Source of the DNA: Gp22-AA3 sp964384905
GTDB lineage: Bacteria > Acidobacteriota > Polarisedimenticolia > Gp22-AA2
NCBI GenBank assembly: GCA_964384905.1
Contig: CAYLND010000082.1
Location: 1 to 16,335, forward strand
DNA: 16,335 nt
Direction of reading: 5' to 3'
Positions within the stretch are counted from its first letter, which is position 1. Every line of letters starts with the position of its first letter. A program made the translations under genes and the position numbers. This document shows, one piece after another, positions 13,829 to 16,335 of the stretch. Below the pieces are notes generated by a model, which was not told where the DNA came from, did not search any database, and saw only the letters and a list, made by a program, of their open reading frames with translations.

Positions 13829-16335
13829 CTACGGCGTCCTGACTTTCACGAAGGGCTGCAGCCCGCGCCCCTGCAACGGGCGGCCGTCCGGCCCGAGCAT
13901 CTCGCTGGTCGAGACCAGGACGGTCGTCCCGCCGGGCAGGACGCGCGACACCTGCGCCTTCCCCTTGCCGTACGTCGGGTCGCCCGACAGGGTCGCCCGG
14001 CCGGTGCTCTGCAGTCCGCGCGCCAGACGCTCCGCCGCGCTGCCGGTCTGGCCGTCCACCAGCACGACCAGCGGGCTGTCGGTGACGGCGCCGTCCCCCC
14101 CCGTGATCTGGGGCACCTCGCCCGACGCCTCCACGTCCACGCCGGTCTCTTTGCCCGGTCCGACGAGAAGATCACCGATCGCGTCGGCGGAGCGCGCCAG
14201 GCCGCCGCTGTTGCCGCGCAGGTCGAGGACGATCCCCTCCTTCGAGGCCATGCTCCGCAGCGCCTCGCGCACCTCGGCGACCACGTTCGGATCGGTGAAG
14301 TTGCTCAGGCGGATGTAGCCGCGACCTCCCGGAAGGTCGCCTGTCACGACGGTCTTGCTCTGGGTCGTGGCTCGCCCGAGCGCGTCCGTCCCGACCGACT
14401 CCCCGCGCCGGGCGAGGAACAGGGCCGCGCTCTCCTCCGGGTCGCGCAGGCGCGTGTACGGATCGCCGAGCGACGCCAGCATCGTCGTGATGGCGCGATA
14501 GGCGTCCTGCTCCGTCCGGAGCGCGCCGCGAAACCTGGCACGCCACGCCAGCCAGTCCTGCCCGTCGTGCGCGCCGTTCAAGTAGGCGTCGCGGGCGAAC
14601 GCCCACGCCTCGCCGTACAGCAGATCGGGCATCGGCGGGATCAATCCCCGGAGCGCGCGCCGCGCCTCCACGTTGCGGCCGAGCGCCGCCAGCGCGCGCG
14701 GCAGCTGGGCGCGCGCCAGCCCGAAGTTGTCGGCGGGGTCGGAGGCGAGCGCCGATCCGTAGGCCTGGACGGCCGCCTCGAACTCTGCCTGATCCGCCAG
14801 GGCGGCGCCGAGGACGGACAGCAGCGGCGCCGCTCCCGGCGACGCGGCCAGACCGCGCCGCGCTGCGGCTTCCGCCTGCTTCGGCTTCCCGGCGTGCAGC
14901 AGCGCGAGCGCCAGGTCCACGTGGGACGCGAGCCGTGACGGATCGAGCTCGACGGCGTGGGTCAGCTCGACGAGCGCGAGGGCCGGGTCGTGGGCGATCC
15001 TCTGGTACGCCTCGCCGAGAGCGGAGCGCGCCATCGCGGAGCCCGGGTCGGCTGCGACCGCCTGACGGAAGGCGATCAGGGCCTCCTCGCCGCGCCCCGA
15101 CCACCACAGGAAGCGGGCCTGGAGCACGCGCCGGGCGCCGGTCGCTCCCTCCGCGGACGATGCGGCCGCCCGTTCCGTCTGGAGCTTCGCATCCAGGGCC
15201 TTGAGAAGAGGGGGGTCGAGATAGAGAATCTCGCCCGCGATCTGCAGGCTCCACGGGTCGGTCGGATCGCGCCGCAGCAACCGGTACAGCGTCTCCGCGG
15301 ATTCGTCCCGGCGGCCCGCAGCCGCCAGCAGAAGCGCCCGTCGTCGCAGGAGGGAGGACGGCTCCGACCCGTCGCCACCCGGCGGCGCTCCCGCGGCGGT
15401 TCCCAGGGCCTCGCCGCCCCGTCTCTCGAGACAGTCCAGATAGCCGTGAAGAGCCAGCAGATCGTCGGGGTGCGCCGCAATCAGCGCCTCCCAGGCACCC
15501 GCTTCCGCCTCGCTGTCGCCCGCCGCGAAGGCGAGGGCGGCCAGGTGGTACAGGGCCACCGCATCGCCGGGCGCAGTCTTCAGAAGACGCCGGAGCTCCC
15601 GCGCCGCGCGCTCCGCCCCGTCCCCGCCCGCGTCCACGGCCGCCAGGGCGAGGCCGCGCCGAGCCGACGCGTCGTCCGGTGCGACGCGCAGCGCGCGGTG
15701 GAACGACTCCGCGGCTCCGGCGGCGTCGCCGGCGACGCTCTGCAGTCGTCCGAGCTCGTCGAGGACGGCGGGGGCGGCCCGACGCCCGGCGGTCTGGCGC
15801 AACGCCTCGATCGAGGCCCTCAGCTCGCGCAGCTCCTGGCGCCGCAGCTGGACCGCCTCGTCGTCCGGCTTCACCTCGAGGTAGCGATTCCATTCCGCCA
15901 GCGCGCCCGCGAGATCGCCGCGATCCTCCGCGACGCGCGCCAGACCGCCGTGCGCCTGCGCCTCCTTGGGCCGCGTCTCGAGGAGGTCGCGGAACAGTCG
16001 CGCCGCCTCGTCCGGACGCCGCTGGCGGCGCCGCGTCTCGGCCAGGACGAGCAGGAGGTCGGGCCGGGAGGCCGGCGTCACGCGGGCGAGCGCGTCCTGC
16101 AGCACCTGGCCGGCGCCGTCATAGTCGTAGGCGGCTCTCAGGAGGAGGGCCTTCCCCGTGTACGCCTCGTGGCGTGCCGGATCAATCGCGGCCGCCGCCT
16201 CGTACTCCGGAAGAGCGCGCCCGGCCTCACCGACGCGCCGCAGCGTGTCGGCCAGCAGGATGCGGATCTCGTAGGTGCGCGGCGACAGGTCGCGCGCCCG
16301 GCTGTACGACGCGATGGCGTCGCGCACCTGTCCGG
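13829..16335 (-). CDS. TPR protein with C-terminal S41 (Ctp-like) Ser-Lys protease core, 5'-partial
   Basis: The 834 visible residues have no start codon inside the window that makes sense: the frame is open to the edge in the middle of a TPR unit, so the N-terminus, probably with a signal peptide, lies outside. A long run of TPR-type helical repeats (well over ten units) covers about the first 590 residues and should bind protein partners. The end is an S41 tail-specific protease core. SLGDPYTRLRDPEE matches the family's DPY-R-PEE motif, and IVLDLRGNSGG is the strand and oxyanion region. TGSAAE holds the nucleophile Ser (codon 14041-14039), and YGKGKAQV holds the Lys (codon 13966-13964) 25 residues later, as in CtpB and D1 protease. 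The PDZ domain normally placed between DPYTR and the core is missing: only about 40 residues separate them. It is probably periplasmic. It lies upstream of, and on the same strand as, the exchanger-like and TamB-Omp85 genes. Confidence 0.85.
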   Translation of the reverse strand, partial: GQVRDAIASYSRARDLSPRTYEIRILLADTLRRVGEAGRALPEYEAAAAIDPARHEAYTGKALLLRAAYDYDGAGQVLQDALARVTPASRPDLLLVLAETRRRQRRPDEAARLFRDLLETRPKEAQAHGGLARVAEDRGDLAGALAEWNRYLEVKPDDEAVQLRRQELRELRASIEALRQTAGRRAAPAVLDELGRLQSVAGDAAGAAESFHRALRVAPDDASARRGLALAAVDAGGDGAERAARELRRLLKTAPGDAVALYHLAALAFAAGDSEAEAGAWEALIAAHPDDLLALHGYLDCLERRGGEALGTAAGAPPGGDGSEPSSLLRRRALLLAAAGRRDESAETLYRLLRRDPTDPWSLQIAGEILYLDPPLLKALDAKLQTERAAASSAEGATGARRVLQARFLWWSGRGEEALIAFRQAVAADPGSAMARSALGEAYQRIAHDPALALVELTHAVELDPSRLASHVDLALALLHAGKPKQAEAAARRGLAASPGAAPLLSVLGAALADQAEFEAAVQAYGSALASDPADNFGLARAQLPRALAALGRNVEARRALRGLIPPMPDLLYGEAWAFARDAYLNGAHDGQDWLAWRARFRGALRTEQDAYRAITTMLASLGDPYTRLRDPEESAALFLARRGESVGTDALGRATTQSKTVVTGDLPGGRGYIRLSNFTDPNVVAEVREALRSMASKEGIVLDLRGNSGGLARSADAIGDLLVGPGKETGVDVEASGEVPQITGGDGAVTDSPLVVLVDGQTGSAAERLARGLQSTGRATLSGDPTYGKGKAQVSRVLPGGTTVLVSTSEMLGPDGRPLQGRGLQPFVKVRTP

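Noticed and set aside
12344..14938. An 864-codon plus-strand frame across the exchanger-like and S41 genes
   Set aside because: It crosses two real genes on the other strand, is His/Arg/Gln-rich low-complexity, and has no motif.

Overview
This is a GC-rich window (roughly 70% G+C by eye), almost fully coding, with seven well-supported protein genes. Two of them demand a two-membrane cell: a protein ending in an outer-membrane Omp85 beta-barrel, and a lipoprotein-like or periplasmic thioredoxin. The source is therefore a Gram-negative (diderm) bacterium. High GC, TPR-fused membrane enzymes and very short upstream regions would fit an uncultured Acidobacteriota-like or similar soil lineage, but the phylum cannot be fixed from this sequence. 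I see no rRNA, tRNA, CRISPR array or insertion sequence.

Left part (1-3261): a minus-strand pair encodes a secreted heavy-metal-associated (HMA) domain protein and a TlpA-like thioredoxin. The two genes overlap by four bases (ATGA). They diverge across an 85-bp gap from a plus-strand membrane glycosyltransferase (GT39/PMT-like) with a C-terminal TPR solenoid. The gap holds a sigma70-like promoter for the minus-strand pair whose spacer is almost filled by a 15-bp inverted repeat. Middle (3262-6046): two plus-strand genes follow, a GAF plus PP2C-type (SpoIIE/RsbU) phosphatase and a DAO-family FAD oxidoreductase. Each is preceded by an extended -10-like element that ends 9-10 bases before its ATG.

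Right part (6070-16335, all minus strand): in transcription order these are a TPR protein ending in an S41 Ser-Lys protease core (5' end outside the window), a divergent CaCA-type cation exchanger-like membrane protein, and a 2143-residue protein. The last is the highlight. It is one uninterrupted reading frame with a TamB-like inner-membrane-anchored, periplasm-spanning half fused to a complete Omp85/BamA-like half with about five POTRA domains and a 16-strand-type barrel. E. coli makes these as two separate proteins, TamB and TamA. Here one chain would run from inner to outer membrane.

The window reads as an envelope-biology neighbourhood: outer-membrane assembly or lipid transfer (TamB-Omp85 fusion), periplasmic proteolysis (S41), cation handling (CaCA, HMA), periplasmic thiol redox (TlpA) and lipid-linked sugar transfer (GT39). 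A shared pathway is inference from neighbourhood only. Three genes share the TGN-hexamer-9/10 nt-ATG arrangement, which suggests leaderless transcripts are common in this genome.
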